A stretch of 64,000 bases of DNA from Edaphochlamys debaryana (lineage: Eukaryota > Chlorophyta > Chlorophyceae > Chlamydomonadales): contig JAEHOE010000092.1 of assembly GCA_016858145.1 (NCBI GenBank), forward strand, positions 1 through 64,000, in the 5' to 3' direction. Positions within the stretch are counted from its first letter, which is position 1, and each line of letters opens with the position of its first letter. Below are positions 30,199 to 38,379 of the stretch, in pieces. Under the pieces are notes generated by a model. The model saw nothing but the letters and a program-made list of their open reading frames with translations. It was not told the origin of the DNA and did not search any database. A program made the position numbers and the translations under genes.

Positions 30199-30975
30199 CT
30201 AGACCCACCATCGCGAGACGTCAGTCTTGAGGGTCGTGTCGAGGAACGCTGCCGCGTCCTGGAACAGCTTCCCTTCAGCCGCCGTCAGGCACAGCTTTGC
30301 GCACGGGGTCCACAACTCGCGGTGCGCACTTGTGAGGTGCGCGCGCACTTGTCGTGCGGCCGCACGGCTGTCCTCGGTCGCGCGGTCGGGAAGGGGCAGG
30401 AGGCAGCCCATGATGTGCGGCTGCACGGCGGTGATGAACTCCGGGTGCACCAGCGTGGACAGTGCACGCTTGCTCAGCGGGTCGAGCTTCAACAGCTGAC
30501 CGTCAGCGATCATGGTGCGCTGGGAATAGAGCAAGTACATGCCATACACGAGCGCAATGTCCACCTCCACGATTCGCATCTTGACGGACGGGATCGAGGC
30601 CGACAGAATGCTGAACCAGATGCCAAGCATGTAGTACATCATGGAGTCATACTCCCACCGCTCATACGTCTGCAGCAGCCCCAGCACAAAGGCCGGCAGC
30701 CGGTTGACCCCACGCTGCAACCACGCCCCCATGTGCACCAGGGGTTCTGCGCGGCTGTCGCTGCGCGGGATGTCTGGAGAGAGAGAGAACAGGGGCGTCT
30801 GCCAGACACTCGCCCTACAGTTGGGGCACGAGCTTGCATGGGCTCTCTTCTGCTCGTACCAGGACAGCAGGCAGTCGCCATGATACATCTTGACGCATTT
30901 GTGGCACGCCATGGTCACGACATCGCTGCCGGCCTGAATGCTGTCAAAGCAAATCATGCACTCCGGGGCAGTCAT
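30199..30975 (-). CDS. RING-CH-like zinc finger protein
   Basis: The product is 258 residues. The N-terminal finger has spacing C-x2-C (ECMICF), then ACHKC, YHGDC and SCPNC, which gives a C4HC3 pattern close to RING-CH/RINGv. Such domains act as E3 ubiquitin ligases in host and viral proteins. The middle has two moderately hydrophobic stretches (YYMLGIWFSILSASI, DIALVYGMYLLY) that could be membrane-associated. The C-terminus is helical. The frame extends upstream without another ATG. Confidence 0.78.
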   Translation of the reverse strand: MTAPECMICFDSIQAGSDVVTMACHKCVKMYHGDCLLSWYEQKRAHASSCPNCRASVWQTPLFSLSPDIPRSDSRAEPLVHMGAWLQRGVNRLPAFVLGLLQTYERWEYDSMMYYMLGIWFSILSASIPSVKMRIVEVDIALVYGMYLLYSQRTMIADGQLLKLDPLSKRALSTLVHPEFITAVQPHIMGCLLPLPDRATEDSRAAARQVRAHLTSAHRELWTPCAKLCLTAAEGKLFQDAAAFLDTTLKTDVSRWWV

Positions 30976-31109
30976 CTTCGGGGTAGAGAGCTGTATGTTG
31001 AGTAGTCGGTAGTTGGCTTTCAATTTTTTGCCTTGTTGCGTCTCGGAAATGTCAGCAAGAATGTCAACAAGAACAACGCCAACGAGATTGAGAAGGTGAC
31101 ACCCTCTCC

Positions 31110-31425
31110 AAGTGCTCAGAACGCAACGGGAGGTTGACCACTGTCATGGACATGGACAGAGCATCCTGCTCCCTCAGTCTGAGGTAGAGGTGTCTTGGTG
31201 GAGAACTCTACTGTGGAGGCGGTGGCTTGTGTCCTGAGAGATGTAGGCTGTCGCTGAGGAAGCAATGAAATCGACGTTGTCATGGGATTAGAGGTCTCGT
31301 GTCTGCTAGGGTGCGAAGAGACACGAGGGATGCCCGATCTATACACACAGAAGTTGATGCGGGTGGTTCTGAGGTGTCTCAGAAGAGACTTTTGCGTAGT
31401 GTGTATATGATTGATTACATTGAAC
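31110..31425 (-). repeat. Diverged MITE-like copy, right arm
   Basis: This is the mirror of 527-770 and carries GGTCTCGTGTCTGCTAGGGT and CCCGATCTATACACACAGAA. It lies between the RING gene and the 3' end of the small duplicated gene. Confidence 0.65.
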
Positions 31426-31449
31426 ATGATGTACTCTGAGCACAGCTCA

Positions 31450-31785
31450 TCATTCTGTGCCGTGCTCAGCGCTGGGCAGGGCTGAGATGACCTGTTGCTT
31501 TGTGTTGTTCAGGCTCAGGACGACCCGGCCGTTGTAAGTCACCGCGTAGGAATCTGCCCAGGTCACCAGGAAGTTGTCCTTGTACGGTGCAACGGCGTGG
31601 CCCTCCAAATCTGTCAGGGCAATGCTTGCCGGCACTGGCTGCTGGGTGTTGGCGTTGTCGACCAGATAGAGACGGGCTACATTGTTGTTCACTCGTGCGA
31701 CCTTTGCAATCAGGTCACCATCCAGGCGAACCCAGTGCACATCGTCTTTCATGTACGAGAATGAACCTCTCTGCTTCAGCGCCAT
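31450..31785 (-). CDS. Small duplicated gene, copy A
   Basis: The product is 111 residues, starting MALKQRGSFSYMKDD, and is about 90% identical to copy B (20389-20724). Differences cluster in the C-terminal third (YAVTYNGRV against YTLAYHGQV). A TATA-like ATATAAGG lies about 35 bases upstream. The duplicated block begins at TGTTCATAATCTAGAT and has replaced the rest of a zinc-finger gene. Confidence 0.65.
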   Translation of the reverse strand: MALKQRGSFSYMKDDVHWVRLDGDLIAKVARVNNNVARLYLVDNANTQQPVPASIALTDLEGHAVAPYKDNFLVTWADSYAVTYNGRVVLSLNNTKQQVISALPSAEHGTE

Positions 31786-31821
31786 TACTTTTTACAAGGG
31801 GTGCGTGCAAGGACCTTATAT

Positions 31822-31905
31822 CTAGATTATGAACAGTAGATGGCGGATCAGGTCATTGCGCTGTGCACACGTAAACACCGTGCACAAGGGGCACGCATAT
31901 GTCAT
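31822..31905 (-). pseudogene. 5' stub of zinc-finger gene, right arm
   Basis: This is the mirror of 39-122: about 23 codons of the gene at 34848, cut by the small-gene block. CTTAAGCAA at 31935-31943 marks the palindrome boundary. Confidence 0.75.
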
Positions 31906-31949
31906 TGTCTTGCTGTTGTCCGTGCTGCTTATGACTTAAGCAAATTACT

Positions 31950-32388
31950 TTGCAGCAACCCAGAAGAGTTGTATGGAATGTGCTCGTTTCGCTCACCTAT
32001 TCCAGGTAAACTTAAGGTAAACACCAAGTGGTACCGTGAGTTCTTGTGAAATGAAAATCGTTGTGTGTTCTAGCAACCAAGAAGAGTTGTGTGGAATGCT
32101 CTTTTCGCTCACCTATTCCAGGTAAACTTAAGGTAAACACCAAGTGGTACCGTGAGTTCTTGTGAAATGAAAATCGTTGTGTGTTCCAGCAACCAAGAAG
32201 AGTTGTGTGGAATGCTCTTTTCGCTCACCTATTCCAGGTAAACTTAAGGTAACACCAAGTGGTACCGTGAGCTTGTGTGAGGTGCAAAATGTTTGTGTGT
32301 TGCAGCAACCAAGAAGAGTTGTATGGAATGTGCTCTTTCCGCTCATCTATGCCAGGTAAACTTAAGGTAAACAAGGTAAACGCGAGAA
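31950..32388. repeat. ~115-bp tandem repeat with AGGTAAAC words
   Basis: Three and a half direct copies are present, with GTACC at 32031, 32147 and 32262. Each has TTGCAGCAACC, AGAAGAGTTGT, GGAATG, CTCTTTTCGCTCACCTATTC, CAGGTAAACTTAAGGTAAAC and CAAGTGGTACCGTGAG. The last copy ends in three AGGTAAAC words, 60 bases before the zinc-finger gene at 32450. Related copies lie at 22500-22660 and 51968-52032. Confidence 0.9.
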
Positions 32389-32449
32389 CAGAGAAAGTCG
32401 TATAACCGTATGAATATACTCCGCATATGATACGTGCGAGCAATGTCCC

Positions 32450-32914
32450 ATGTCCCAACGAGTAAGAGACCCCAAACACTGCTGTGAAATGTGTGGACGT
32501 CAGCACGGTAGCAAGCAAGCAAAGTATAGCCATAAGAAACGATGTCTAGGCTCCAAAGCCACGTGTGCAATGGAAGATGCATTGCACGTGCTGCAGGACC
32601 AGGTGGTTGTCTTGCAACAAGAGCTGGCATTGCTCAAACAAGCAAGACAAGACCCACTTGCAAATACTCACAACACCACGACCACAAACAATGGTGACTA
32701 CAACACCACAAACAACACGGTGACCAATCACACCACAAACCATGTGACCACCCACATCACTGTCAACAATTTCGGCCGTGAGGACGTGTCCTACCTGACA
32801 CACGAAATGGTCAGGGCCATGAACACGGACCCTGATCTGTACAAGTCGTTGCAGGACATGGTCCGACTCATTCACTGGACCACAGGAGACCTCTATCAGC
32901 AAGCTTTGATCTGA
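32450..32914 (+). pseudogene. Zinc-finger/coiled-coil protein, 3' end lost
   Basis: The product is 154 residues. A CCHC-type finger lies near residues 11-31 (CCEMCGRQHG, then KYSHKKRC). A coiled coil follows (DALHVLQDQVVVLQQELALL), then an Asn/Thr-rich stretch (TNNGDYNTTNNTVTNHTTNH) and the NFGREDVSYLT motif seen in the family. Compared with 44965-45726 the last ~100 residues are missing. The frame instead runs into a unit of the dispersed repeat at 32880. A TATA-like TATAACC lies about 50 bases upstream. It could still be expressed as a shortened protein. Confidence 0.7.
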
Positions 32915-33300
32915 TGCCTCCCGACCAAGATCGTGGAGACATTGACAGAACTCAGCTGGCCCTGAGTCAGCAGAACGACTTGGGAGGCCTCTGGCCATGC
33001 TCAGCATCGTCACTGGACCACAGGAGACCTCTATCACCAAGCTTTGCTCTCAGGTCTCCCGACCAAGATCGTGGAGACATTGACAGAACTCAGCTGGCCC
33101 AGCGTCAGCAGAACGACTTGGGAGGCCTCTGGCCATGCTCAGCATTGTCACTGGACCACAGGAGACCTCTATCAGCAAGCTTTGATCTGAGGCCTCCCGA
33201 CCAAGATCGTGGAGACATTGACAGAACTCAGCTGGCCCAGCAGCTCAGCCAGAGGTGTTCCAACTCGTTTGGCGACTTCTGCTGAGTTGCACTCTGTCAA
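32880..33300. repeat. Three tandem units related to the 138-bp repeat
   Basis: GACCAAGATCGTGGAGACAT is followed by TGACAGAACTCAGCTGGCCC, CAGCAGAACGACTTGGGAGG and GGACCACAGGAGACCTCTAT. The unit is about 134 bases. It is recognisably the same family as 22896-25040 but diverged. The first unit replaces the end of the zinc-finger gene. Confidence 0.85.
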
Positions 33301-33344
33301 TGTCTCAGAGATCGTGAAACTGTCACTTGCTGTCAGCGTTGTCC

Positions 33345-33395
33345 CAGAGTCGCACTCATTGATCAGGTGCTTGATCATGTCCAGGTCCGCCTGAG
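33345..33395 (-). pseudogene. Short T5orf172 fragment
   Basis: About 48 bases (GAGTCGCACTCATTGATCAG, then CATGTCCAGGTCCGCCTGA) match 49163-49213 inside the MSV199-T5orf172 gene, with a few differences. Confidence 0.6.
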
Positions 33396-33412
33396 ATCAC
33401 GACCTCACAACT

Positions 33413-33718
33413 TCATAGCAATAAAGAGACAGTCTGCAAATCTACATCGGCTTCACTGGATGACACAGGATCGTACAGGATTTCCTGAACCTCGTCCCAA
33501 GTACCCCGAGATCTACAGCACACAGAGAGGAACGATGGGTCCCCAGTGGAACGCTGAACCCCCATGAAGCACCAATCCCAGGCATCTTCATCAGATCGCA
33601 CTTTAAACGCGCATTTGCCAGCGGAGTTACTGGCTTGAGTACCTGGACATGTACGAGCCGGACCACTTCTCCAAAATGCACTGCATTCTGGATCTGAAAT
33701 GCACTTCTCATGAAGCAT
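33413..33718 (-). CDS. Possible Cys-rich PAN/apple-like fragment
   Basis: The ATG overlaps the end of the crystallin-like gene by 11 bases in another frame. The product begins HEKCISDPECSAFWRSG, later ARTCPGTQ, GKCAFKV and WDWCFMG. Spaced Cys and aromatic residues resemble a PAN/apple-type fold, but the match is only by eye. After about residue 60 the quality falls. It may be a frameshifted extension of the gene upstream. Confidence 0.3.
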   Translation of the reverse strand: MLHEKCISDPECSAFWRSGPARTCPGTQASNSAGKCAFKVRSDEDAWDWCFMGVQRSTGDPSFLSVCCRSRGTWDEVQEILYDPVSSSEADVDLQTVSLLL

Positions 33719-34352
33719 GTGTGACCTTGAGGCTCGTCAACGCGTCATTCATAAAGCTGAGTGACAAGTTTGAAATGACCGCGCCCGAGGGGTACGGATT
33801 GTAGTACCATTGGGCGGCCCCTGCATAATTTTCGTGTTCATATATCCACACTTGTGTATATGGTGGGATCCACATGCTCGATGCCTTGTCATTCCATCCC
33901 ACAAAATTATAGCCGATATTTGGTGTGTCGCGATGTACGCTGATCATGCTACCGGATAAGTTGTAATCCGTGTAGAGATCTACGCGAGCAAGGTTGACGT
34001 TGAATTTGAGAACGTAGGTGTGCAAGATGTTGACACCCATGGAGTGTGTCACAATCCATTTACCACCCCCATCGGTCACCGTTGGGGTGTACACAAACGG
34101 GTTTGACACGAAGAATGTCCCAGGATGCACGTACACTGTGACATTCATGAGGCTTGCAACTGTGGCATTCGGCTGGACTTTCGGTATGTTGACAGTCAGG
34201 TTTTGGAAACCGCCGGTTTCAATGACGTATGTCATTGTCGTAGCTGATATGTCAATTTTTGGCGTGTGCACGTTTATGGTCGTCTGACCGGACGCACTCG
34301 ACCCTGAAATGTCATAGTCGTTGGCGAACTTATCGAACTTGACTTCAGACAT
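33708..34352 (-). CDS. Beta/gamma-crystallin-like protein
   Basis: The product is 214 residues, from MSEVKFDKF; earlier codons are open, but a start at 34478 would overlap the transposase stub. Residues ~1-120 form a Thr/Val-rich beta region. Residues ~128-212 look like two Greek-key motifs. The first is VDLYTDYNLSG with NDKASSMWIP, the Ca-binding type N/D-N/D-x-x-S-S. The second is VWIYEHENYAGAAQWYY with MNDALTSLKV. Crystallin folds in microbial and viral proteins are usually structural or calcium-binding. No signal peptide is evident. Confidence 0.65.
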   Translation of the reverse strand: MSEVKFDKFANDYDISGSSASGQTTINVHTPKIDISATTMTYVIETGGFQNLTVNIPKVQPNATVASLMNVTVYVHPGTFFVSNPFVYTPTVTDGGGKWIVTHSMGVNILHTYVLKFNVNLARVDLYTDYNLSGSMISVHRDTPNIGYNFVGWNDKASSMWIPPYTQVWIYEHENYAGAAQWYYNPYPSGAVISNLSLSFMNDALTSLKVTHAS

Positions 34353-34442
34353 GTGCAGACAGTCTGAGCTTGTTGTACACTCTTCAGTGTACAAAAGAAG
34401 AACTTTTGTGTGCGGATTCCGAAACTTTGATGGTGTTGCAAC

Positions 34443-34796
34443 ATGCACTCTCAAGATAGACGCTCTCTGGCGCCCCATGTTTATTCTCTATTGGGAAGCT
34501 TGCGGAAAACTGCAGCCATCCTTCAGGTTTCACACTCCTCCATTCATCGTTGGCTCCGGGACCCCAGCCGCAAAGCCTACAATACTTCGCGACGGTTGCA
34601 ACTGGGCAAAGCTGCTGCCATCACTGCAGCTCTCCGGGCTGCAATAGCAAGCAATCCACTTTTGTCTTGTCAACGCCGGATCATGTCCTGCTGTGAAGTC
34701 CAGGGCCATTTGGCAACGCCAAGAGCAATTCACCGTTCTTCATCCCCTCCCCTCCCCCCCCCCCCCCTTTGTACCTTACGCAAAAAGCTTAAGTAA
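34443..34796 (+). pseudogene. N-terminal stub of Tc1/IS630-like transposase
   Basis: The frame is 117 residues. Residues ~15-75 look like a helix-turn-helix: LRKTAAILQVSHSSIHRWLR, then KAAAITAALRAAIASNPLLS and ATPRAIHR. This is the order seen at the start of Tc1/IS630 transposases. It ends in Pro-rich junk where a run of 14 C begins (34754), so the DDE catalytic domain is gone. It may be the relic of the transposase that moved the MITE-like elements. Confidence 0.45.
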
Positions 34797-34840
34797 ATTA
34801 AGTAAATTAAGCAAATTAAGCAAATTAAGCAAATTAGCAG
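34754..34840. repeat. Poly-C and TTAAGCAAA iterons before zinc-finger gene
   Basis: A C14 run (34754-34767) is followed by AAGCTTAAGTAAATTAAG, and then by repeats of TTAAGTAAA and TTAAGCAAA up to the start region of the gene at 34848. Similar words in inverse order follow the gene. Confidence 0.8.
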
Positions 34841-34847
34841 CAAGACA

Positions 34848-35777
34848 ATGACATATGCCTGCCCCTTATGCACGGTGTTTACCTGTGCACAGCGCAATGA
34901 CCTGATCCGCCATCTACAAAAGAAGCGGCCATGTACCTCAGTGTCAAGCTCGGGGGTCATGGGGGTCACGGGGGTCACCTTGACTCGTGAGGACATCATC
35001 AGACATCTCGTCCTTGACAAAGGCAAAGCACGGTCTGCAGGGACCTTTTGCCGACTCGATGGGCAAGGTAGCAGGTGTAGGAGTGCATCAAGGCAAGGAT
35101 CAAGCATAGGAGTGCATGAGGCAAGCGTTCACGAAACCATGGAGTCTTTGCGTCATCAGCTTCTGGACACGCAGCAGATGGTTTTGAAGCTGCAACAGGA
35201 ACTAGCAGCCATGACTGCTCATCAGGGAGGACCTCAAAGCTCCACTGGAACCACGATCAACATTACAAACAATCAGACGATCAACCATGTCACCACCACG
35301 CAGTACAACACAACAATCATCATCCGGGATTTTGGCCATGAGAACAGGGACTTCATGCAGCCCGAGTACATTGAGGACATCCTGGTTCGCTGCAATCTCA
35401 AACAGCTCATTGAGGACACACATTTTCACCCAGAACGTCCCGAGAACCACAACTTGCGCATCAAGAGCGCCAAACAGAGAATCTGCATCAAGGTCAGCGG
35501 TGGCAAATGGATTGAGTGTGACCAAAACAATGTCTTAGACGAGTTGATTCGCAACAACTACCGTCTCCTGCACGCATTCTACATGGACACATTTGTGCCC
35601 AATGAAGAAAAGTCATCAGACAAGAAGGTATCCCTGATGAACTGGTTCTCCATGCTCATCTGTGCCAAAGACGCGTCCTACTACAAGTTGCGCAGAGATG
35701 TGCTCATGCTGCTCAAGAACCGTGAGCCATCAGGAGCCACAAGAGATACCGATGAACCGCCAAAAGACGCAGCCTAA
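34848..35777 (+). CDS. Zinc-finger/coiled-coil protein (full length)
   Basis: The product is 309 residues. A CCHC-type finger spans residues 5-28 (CPLC, RHLQKKRPC). A variable Ser/Arg linker follows, then a coiled coil (MESLRHQLLDTQQMVLKLQQ) and Asn/Thr repeats (TINITNNQTINHVTTTQYN). The conserved C-terminal domain includes IRDFGHENRDFM, THFHPERPENHNLRI and KWIECDQNNVLDELI. Related genes are 44965-45726 (253 residues) and 32450-32914 (truncated). Proteins of this layout are common in giant viruses, with no proven role; the finger suggests nucleic-acid binding. Both flanks carry matching AT-rich words and G/C runs in inverted order. Confidence 0.78.
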   Translation: MTYACPLCTVFTCAQRNDLIRHLQKKRPCTSVSSSGVMGVTGVTLTREDIIRHLVLDKGKARSAGTFCRLDGQGSRCRSASRQGSSIGVHEASVHETMESLRHQLLDTQQMVLKLQQELAAMTAHQGGPQSSTGTTINITNNQTINHVTTTQYNTTIIIRDFGHENRDFMQPEYIEDILVRCNLKQLIEDTHFHPERPENHNLRIKSAKQRICIKVSGGKWIECDQNNVLDELIRNNYRLLHAFYMDTFVPNEEKSSDKKVSLMNWFSMLICAKDASYYKLRRDVLMLLKNREPSGATRDTDEPPKDAA

Positions 35778-35845
35778 GCAAATTGCTGATTTACTTAAGT
35801 AAATTGCTTACTTGCTTAAGGGAGGGGGGGGGGAGGGAGGGGCAG
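35768..35845. repeat. AAGCAAATT iterons and poly-G after zinc-finger gene
   Basis: GCAAATTGCTGATTTACTTA, AGTAAATTGCTTACTTGCTTAAG and a run of 10 G (35824-35833) follow the stop. Read on the other strand this is C-run then CTTAAG/TTTACTTAAG words, the same order as upstream of the gene. The pair looks like imperfect terminal inverted repeats. Confidence 0.75.
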
Positions 35846-35996
35846 AATGACTTAGTTCTTCGTTGTTCAATGCACGCGGTGCCAAGTGCCTTTTTCAAGT
35901 CAGCTTTCAAGGTGCACCTGTAAAGTGGGCATCATCTCGTTCGTGTCCAAAAAATCTCTCTTCGGTTCGACCCAGTCATCGCCTCCCTGAATGACC

Positions 35997-36205
35997 TCAG
36001 ACATCTCGTGCCACGCCGTGCAGCTGCACGCGCAGCATGAGGCGTCCAGGGATCAGGTCGCACAGGCACGCCAGGGTCGTGCTCGACGCCTGGGTCGTTC
36101 GGCCCACAGAGCGGGTCATGAAGCGCCCGCTGTCGTCGAAGCGCAGCTCCCGCTTCAGCGCCGCACGAAACGCGTCCATGAACGCCCACTTGGACTCGTC
36201 GCGCG
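35997..36205 (-). pseudogene. C-terminal fragment of unknown gene
   Basis: This readable stretch (DESKWAFMDAFRAALKRELR, then GRFMTRSVGRTTQAS and LACLCDLIPGRLMLRVQLHG) ends in a normal stop. Its 5' side runs into GC-rich repeats. The family is not recognised. Confidence 0.35.
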
Positions 36206-36560
36206 GCGTGGCGCGCCTGCGCGCCCCCAGGGTCGTCCCTGGGGTGCCTCTGCATGCATGCGGTCCCTGCAGCAAGGGGGCGCTGGCGCGCGTGCGCGCC
36301 CCCAGGGTCAGATGGCGGCCCTGACGGCTCCTGCCGCTCTCTGCTCGCTCTCTGTACGCTCTATAGGGCGCGCTGGCGCGCGTGGGGGGCGCACAAGGTG
36401 ACTCTTACACGACTCCAGACGCTCTCTGCACACGCTGACTCCTGGCGGCCTCAAGGCAGGCGCAGGCACTCTTGCAACTCTGTGCAAGCTGCCTCGCACC
36501 CGGGCGCCCCATAAACTCACATGTGGCGCATGTGTGTCTGATCACCTGTCAGTCTTTGCC
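36200..36560. repeat. GC-rich hairpin repeats plus Fanzor-tail remnant
   Basis: Units like GGGGGCGCTGGCGCGCGTGCG and CGCCCCCAGGGTC occur at 36207-36235, 36277-36308 and 36367-36390. CCCATAAACTCACATGTGGC and GCATGTGTGTCTG follow near 36505, as in the right arm beside the Fanzor remnant. The whole composite block has therefore been copied here. Confidence 0.75.
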
Positions 36561-36599
36561 CCGTCTGAACATATTTAGGTCTGGCGTCCGACTCAGGAG

Positions 36600-36800
36600 G
36601 GCCTGCAAAGGCGTTGCAGACACGTTGGGGAACGCGCTATCAGCATGGTCTGCTCTGAGGTCAGGTGACCTCACCGGGACAAGATCTTTGAGACATTGAC
36701 AGAGCTCAGAACGAGGTGGCAGAACGACTTGGTTCATCTTCAACCATACTCCGCATCATCACTGGACCTCTGGGGAACGCTATCAGCATGGTTTGCTCTA
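36600..36800. repeat. Diverged unit(s) of the 138-bp family
   Basis: GGACAAGATCTTTGAGACAT, TGACAGAGCTCAG, GGTGGCAGAACGACTTGGTT and CATCACTGGACCTCTGGGGA occur in the order of the array unit. CGCTATCAGCATGGTxTGCTCT occurs twice. Confidence 0.75.
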
Positions 36801-37033
36801 TTTATACTTCATTCACATTTCCTTGCATGCGCCCACAGAGAGCTGCATGCAGGGTCACACCAGGGTCACCAGGGATTCGGGGGGGTGGCAGAGTGTAACC
36901 AAAATTTGATCGATCGTGCACGAGATCTGCACGCTCGTGCCGAGCCCGCGCACCCTTTCTGACATGGCAACAAGGAGCTGAGCCAATGGGTGGCCTGGAC
37001 CGCAGAGGCCCAATTTTCGCTTTCGCCTCCTGC
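36801..37033. other. No gene seen
   Basis: CAGGGTCACACCAGGGTCACCAGGG resembles spacer parts of the GC-rich repeats. The rest has no supported feature. Confidence 0.4.
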
Positions 37034-38266
37034 TTACATTGCGCAATGCAGCTCCGGCTGCTCTGCACCGGGAGAGACCTCGACTCTGTCCACCATTCTG
37101 AGTTTTTGCACACAGGCTCGGCAGCCACGATTTTGCGACGCCATGAGGACCTGCCACTCCTCCACCCCCGCGACACCCAAACGGGCGACAAAGTGATGAG
37201 ACCCCATTTGTGCCACGTGGTCGATCCAGGCGGCCACTCTCCGCGCGGCACTCTGCTGCTGCTCTTCTCCTTCTCCTTCTCCTTCTCCTTCTCCTTTCAT
37301 GGTGACCACTGCCAGCACGCGCGCGTCTGCCGCGTAGAGCAGCAGGTCGCCGGCCACGCCAAGGGTGTCTGTAAATGCGTAGTACACCGCGATCAGTCTC
37401 CACGACGTCTCTGCGACGAGCGCAGAGACCCACGTGCGCAGCTGGCGCCACGCGTCCTTGACGAGGGCTCCGCGGTGGCCCGAGATGAGCGACCCCAACC
37501 GCCCAAACGCCCGGCGCTGCAGGGCGGACACGTCGATGGACGGCGTCGAGGGCAGTGCCATGCGCCTCATGATGAAGAGCTCGGTTCCATCGGTTCCATC
37601 AGCGTCATGATGCGCCTGCCTCCGCCGCGGCGGGAGAGTCACAGGAGTCCGCGGCGGCAGTGCTCGCTCGGTCAGGGTCATCGTCGTCGGCGAGAGGCGC
37701 GTCATCGTCGTCGGCGAGAGGCGCGTCATCGTCGTCGGCGAGAGGCGCACCGCCATCGGCGAGAAGCCGTCCCGCCATCCGAGCACCGCCACGGGCTCGA
37801 CCTCGCCGGTCAGCCGGGTCCTCATGGCCGTGGAGCCGCCGCCTGCGAGGCGGAGCACTCTCAACCACGAGGCGATCCGGTCCGCCATGCGCCGCGCCTG
37901 ACCAACGACGCGGCGTGCCGCCGGAGCCCGCGATGGAGGACTGCTGCACTTGCACTCAATCGCGACGAGCGTCCCGCGCTCCGGGTACCACACGAGCGCG
38001 TCCCCCCGCGTCTCAACAGCAGCACCGTCGTCCACCACGTACTCCACCGCGATGAGGACTCCGTCACCTCCGTCAGCAGCAGCGACGTTCAACTCCCGCA
38101 GGAGGTAGAGCTTGAGCAGCGTCGCCTCCCGGCTCCGCAGGGGGTCCGTCGCGATAATGTGGTTGAGCCGTAGAAGGCTCCAAGCCGTCATGTTTCTTCG
38201 GCTCCGGCCAGACAGCGCGCGCGAGAGCCGCAGCGGCTCGGTGAACCCCTGGCTCCGGACGATCAT
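37034..38266 (-). CDS. PD-(D/E)XK nuclease-like protein with degenerate second copy
   Basis: The product is 410 residues. The first half has a restriction-endonuclease-fold signature: ETRGDALVWYPERGTLVAIE then CKCSS (D, and E-x-K as ECK), followed by a helix ARRVVGQARRMADRIASWL. The second half repeats the layout: LVKDAWRQLRTWVSALV, RLIAVYYAFTD, VAGDLLLYAADARVLAVVTM then KG, and ARRVAAWIDHVAQM. There the catalytic Glu is replaced by Thr (TMK), so it is probably inactive. Between them is an 8-residue repeat, RLSPTTMT, three times (24-bp DNA repeat, 37680-37750). A GEGEGEGEGE tract follows the second motif. The substrate is unknown. Confidence 0.62.
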   Translation of the reverse strand: MIVRSQGFTEPLRLSRALSGRSRRNMTAWSLLRLNHIIATDPLRSREATLLKLYLLRELNVAAADGGDGVLIAVEYVVDDGAAVETRGDALVWYPERGTLVAIECKCSSPPSRAPAARRVVGQARRMADRIASWLRVLRLAGGGSTAMRTRLTGEVEPVAVLGWRDGFSPMAVRLSPTTMTRLSPTTMTRLSPTTMTLTERALPPRTPVTLPPRRRQAHHDADGTDGTELFIMRRMALPSTPSIDVSALQRRAFGRLGSLISGHRGALVKDAWRQLRTWVSALVAETSWRLIAVYYAFTDTLGVAGDLLLYAADARVLAVVTMKGEGEGEGEGEEQQQSAARRVAAWIDHVAQMGSHHFVARLGVAGVEEWQVLMASQNRGCRACVQKLRMVDRVEVSPGAEQPELHCAM

Positions 38267-38333
38267 GGTCTAGGTCTATAGTGATTGCCCCGCCACCGCA
38301 GAGCACTGGGTTGTTGGGTTGGTGGGGGCGCGG

Positions 38334-38343
38334 GCTTTATATC
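38334..38343 (-). promoter_or_regulatory. TATA-like box of the nuclease-like gene
   Basis: On the minus strand GATATAAAGC lies about 70 bases before the ATG at 38266, like the distance at 16442. Confidence 0.4.
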
Positions 38344-38379
38344 AGGGGAAAGGAATGTTTGGGGGTAGTGGCGTCTTGG

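Larger units (their letters stand above)
15995..31943. repeat. Right arm of giant inverted repeat
   Basis: This is the reverse complement of 1-15989. Its genes are mostly intact, so it is the better copy for annotation. Sequence beyond 31943 is not part of the palindrome as far as the window shows. Genes broken here as well as in the left arm (21906-22460, 28983-29170, 20080-20388) are likely genuine pseudogenes. Confidence 0.95.

Noticed and set aside
30322..31005. 227-residue frame antisense to the RING gene (and its mirror 937-1620)
   Set aside because: Lies wholly opposite a gene with a clear zinc-finger pattern; composition is what the reverse of that gene gives.
36986..38173. 395-residue frame antisense to the nuclease-like gene
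   Set aside because: The opposite strand has catalytic-type motifs and a TATA-like box; this frame is Arg/His/Pro-rich without domains.
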